NCBI GenBank assembly: GCA_022829145.1 | Contig: CM040746.1 | Location: 30,896,212-30,960,211, forward strand | Reading direction: 5' to 3' | DNA from: Albula goreensis | Taxonomy: Eukaryota > Chordata > Actinopteri > Albuliformes > Albulidae | DNA: 64,000 nt | Shown: piece by piece, positions 63,201-64,000 of the stretch | How the letters are laid out: each line of letters begins with the position of its first letter | How positions within the stretch are numbered: the stretch's first letter is position 1 | Translations under genes and position numbers: made by a program | Notes under the pieces: generated by a model | Seen by the model: the letters and a program-made list of their open reading frames with translations, nothing else | Told to the model about the DNA's origin: nothing | The model's database searches: none

Positions 63201-64000
63201 TCAATTACGAGCAGCAGAGGAAGGAGCTGCACCCTATGTCCAGTAGGGACACGGAGCAGAGGTCCACCCCAGTCTTCCTGGCTGCCTGCGAGGAGACAAA
63301 CGGACCATTTGAAACGGACATTGATGAACTCCGAGACGGAATAGGCGAGGGTCCCATTGGGACGGAGACGCAGTGTTTCGCCCGGCCGGTGACTGTTCTG
63401 GAGACGGACATAGACACGCTCCCCGAAGTGGAGCCCCCACCAGAGGGTGTAACCAGAACAGCACGCTGCTCCCTGGTGGAGGAGTCTGGGTTGAGATCCA
63501 GGGCTGACCTAATGGAGGAGCTGTGTCCCCTCAGCACAGAGGGAGAGGTGACTGGGGAGACATGGAGGGGCGGTCACAGTGTCCTGGAACTCAGCGTTGA
63601 CACTTTGGAGCGGTGCGTACTTTTTTCTCACATCATCTGGTAATAACACAAGGGCGTGAGAAGCAATCTTACAGGTTGATTTAGTTGGTTTGTTAATCAT
63701 ATCACATAATTATACAGATTTACTCCTAGATTGTATCTGAAATTATATGTTTACATTTTAGGCATTTAGAGTTTACAGTTTCACAGTAACACAAGTGGCT
63801 ATTTACTTAAGCAAGTTATGTCAAGTATCTTGTCTAAGAGTACAACAGCAATGTCTTCACTGGACCTTCGAGTTACAAACCTAGCTCCATAACCATTGCA
63901 CTACTCTGCTGTGATTGTTGTGTTTTTGGGCTTCAGCTCATCCAGACCTTCTCTTCCCCACTGCAGGCGCTCCAGGCAGGGGCCCTCCAGCACTCAAGGC
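24135..64000 (+). CDS. shroom4: Shroom4, N-terminal and central part (8 coding exons, runs off right edge)
   Basis: Shroom proteins bind F-actin and recruit Rho kinase to drive actomyosin contraction and cell shape change. Exons are 24135-24269, 43448-43599, 55868-56014, 57454-60520, 61805-61866, 62177-62836, 63013-63612 and 63967-64000 onward, all GT-AG with agreeing phases, giving 4,857 nt (about 1,619 residues). An N-terminal PDZ domain (about residues 17-97) has the carboxylate loop [10 protein letters not shown] and then [25 protein letters not shown]. Conserved Shroom4 blocks follow: [62 protein letters not shown] (about 598-617), [12 protein letters not shown] (about 770), ALSESDI and a [10 protein letters not shown] proline motif. 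The C-terminal ROCK-binding ASD2 should lie to the right. PDZ presence excludes SHROOM1, and the blocks match SHROOM4 best. It is already longer than human SHROOM4 (about 1,490 residues), partly because of a tandem repeat in exon 4. Confidence 0.95.
24270..43447 (+). other. shroom4: shroom4 intron 1 (19.2 kb)
   Basis: No nested gene is supported. It has a 12-G run at 27072-27083, a 16-bp palindrome at 28479, a 23-T run at 33896-33918 and an 18-T run at 42105-42122. Open frames of up to 215 codons (34533-35180, minus) lack family motifs or domain structure. Enhancers are plausible but cannot be identified by eye. Confidence 0.6.
28479..28494. repeat. 16-bp perfect palindrome
   Basis: CACTTACCGGTAAGTG is its own reverse complement. 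The ACCGGT centre is similar to grainyhead/TFCP2 half-site pairs. Confidence 0.7.
43448..43599 (+). CDS. shroom4: shroom4 exon 2 (second half of PDZ)
   Basis: It starts [13 protein letters not shown] after acceptor CACAG and ends in a split Arg codon after ILKMVVR, with donor GTAACG. It carries the PDZ segment [20 protein letters not shown]. Confidence 0.95.
52915..53064. repeat. Pyrimidine-rich (TCC/TTCC) tract
   Basis: About 150 bp of almost only C and T on the plus strand, with imperfect TTCC and TCC units. Confidence 0.7.
55400..55860. repeat. Degenerate minisatellite before shroom4 exon 3
   Basis: Loosely repeated units of the type CTGTGTGTCTCTGTGTGAT followed by TCACTCACCTGTG recur about every 50-70 bp up to the exon 3 acceptor. 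It contains a perfect 14-bp hairpin at 55526-55558. Confidence 0.65.
55868..56014 (+). CDS. shroom4: shroom4 exon 3
   Basis: It encodes [18 protein letters not shown] through VPWHSGGDN, phase 2 at both ends, with acceptor CTGCAG and donor GTAAGC. The RPHSWH motif matches human SHROOM4 just after the PDZ domain. Confidence 0.94.
56015..57453 (+). other. shroom4: shroom4 intron 3
   Basis: This is 1.4 kb of AT-rich intron. Nothing else is seen. Confidence 0.6.
57454..60520 (+). CDS. shroom4: shroom4 exon 4 (large central exon)
   Basis: It is 3,067 nt and encodes about residues 145-1167. It starts [17 protein letters not shown] after acceptor CACAG and ends SCTPTE with donor GTGAGT. Serine- and proline-rich low-complexity sequence surrounds conserved islands: [33 protein letters not shown], and [20 protein letters not shown] (about 770-790). 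The last third is a tandem repeat with period 18 residues (59522-60226). Confidence 0.96.
59522..60226 (+). repeat. shroom4: In-frame coding minisatellite: about 13 units of 54 bp
   Basis: Units follow the pattern [18 protein letters not shown]; the first unit has one extra residue and a fourteenth decays after 60226. Later units alternate between a type with EARRPSVIS and a type with [11 protein letters not shown], so the recent expansion unit is a 36-residue (108-bp) dimer. Every unit stays in frame. Confidence 0.95.
60521..61804 (+). other. shroom4: shroom4 intron 4
   Basis: The reading frame of exon 4 stays open for 27 more codons to a TAA at 60602-60604. ATTAAA hexamers lie at 60600 and 60621, so an intronic end of a short transcript is possible. 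Nothing else is seen in the intron. Confidence 0.55.
61805..61866 (+). CDS. shroom4: shroom4 exon 5
   Basis: It encodes [20 protein letters not shown] plus two bases of an Arg codon, with acceptor CTGCAG and donor GTAAGG. It is short, but phases match on both sides. Confidence 0.85.
61867..62176 (+). other. shroom4: shroom4 intron 5
   Basis: A 310-bp intron. Nothing else is seen. Confidence 0.7.
62177..62836 (+). CDS. shroom4: shroom4 exon 6
   Basis: It starts [15 protein letters not shown] and ends PPAEPHT plus a split Arg codon, with donor [18 protein letters not shown] matches the SRAFSESHISL region of human SHROOM4. [17 protein letters not shown] is the conserved proline motif, a candidate ligand for SH3 or EVH1 modules. 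Confidence 0.94.
63013..63612 (+). CDS. shroom4: shroom4 exon 7
   Basis: It encodes [13 protein letters not shown] through ELSVDTLE plus two bases, with acceptor TTGCAG and donor GTGCGT. It includes [19 protein letters not shown] and acidic Thr/Glu-rich segments ([20 protein letters not shown]). Confidence 0.92.
63613..63966 (+). other. shroom4: shroom4 intron 7
   Basis: It is occupied largely by the dispersed repeat at 63745-63910. Confidence 0.7.
63745..63910. repeat. Dispersed fish repeat (copy 2)
   Basis: It starts TTTACATTTTAGGCATTTAG, continues with AAGTATCTTGTCTAAGAGTA and CAACAGCAATGTC, and ends near CCATAACCATTGCACTACTC. This is the motif order of a very common fish repeat and of the copy at 595-760. 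Confidence 0.6.
63967..64000 (+). CDS. shroom4: shroom4 exon 8 (cut by window edge)
   Basis: Acceptor CACTGCAG, phase 2 in. It reads [11 protein letters not shown] after completing the split Arg codon. Confidence 0.75.

Overview
The window looks like nuclear DNA of a ray-finned fish. It has vertebrate genes split by GT-AG introns, AT-rich non-coding DNA, and teleost-type versions of LEAP2, BMP15 and Shroom4. No species can be named from the sequence. Four protein-coding genes are supported; no bacterial, viral or retroviral gene was recognised.

Layout from left to right. (1) Bases 1-5207, minus strand: the first eight coding exons of a phosphorylase kinase alpha regulatory subunit gene (phka), running off the left edge. 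(2) Bases 5208-11677: about 6.5 kb without a recognised gene. It holds a damaged intron-bearing tRNA-Arg(TCT) copy, a second tRNA-like relic, a close match to the CTCF motif and two small palindromes. (3) Bases 11678-12598, minus strand: a complete three-exon leap2 gene encoding a 93-residue precursor, with TATA, E-box and forkhead-like sites upstream. (4) Bases 12599-17590: intergenic, including the probable bmp15 3' UTR. (5) Bases 17591-19353, minus strand: bmp15 in two coding exons. The prodomain and the mature ligand lie in different frames, so one base appears to be missing. NOBOX-like and FIGLA-like sites lie just upstream. (6) Bases 19354-24134: intergenic, the head-to-head spacer. (7) Bases 24135-64000, plus strand: the first eight coding exons of shroom4, about 1,619 codons, running off the right edge before the ROCK-binding ASD2 domain. 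Its introns 1 and 2 are about 19.2 and 12.3 kb. Its large exon 4 carries a tandem array of about thirteen 18-residue repeats.

The genes are neighbours by descent rather than one pathway: glycogenolysis control (phka), a liver/gut peptide acting on the ghrelin receptor and on microbes (leap2), an oocyte growth factor (bmp15) and an actomyosin scaffold (shroom4). From established knowledge, mammals keep SHROOM4 beside BMP15 on the X chromosome, and SHROOM1, GDF9, UQCRQ, LEAP2 and AFF4 together on human 5q31. A LEAP2 gene beside BMP15 and SHROOM4 here therefore looks like the mirror copy of that cluster, with a leap2 duplicate kept in this fish. This is the most interesting reading of the window. 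The other points for follow-up are the bmp15 frame break and the shroom4 minisatellite.
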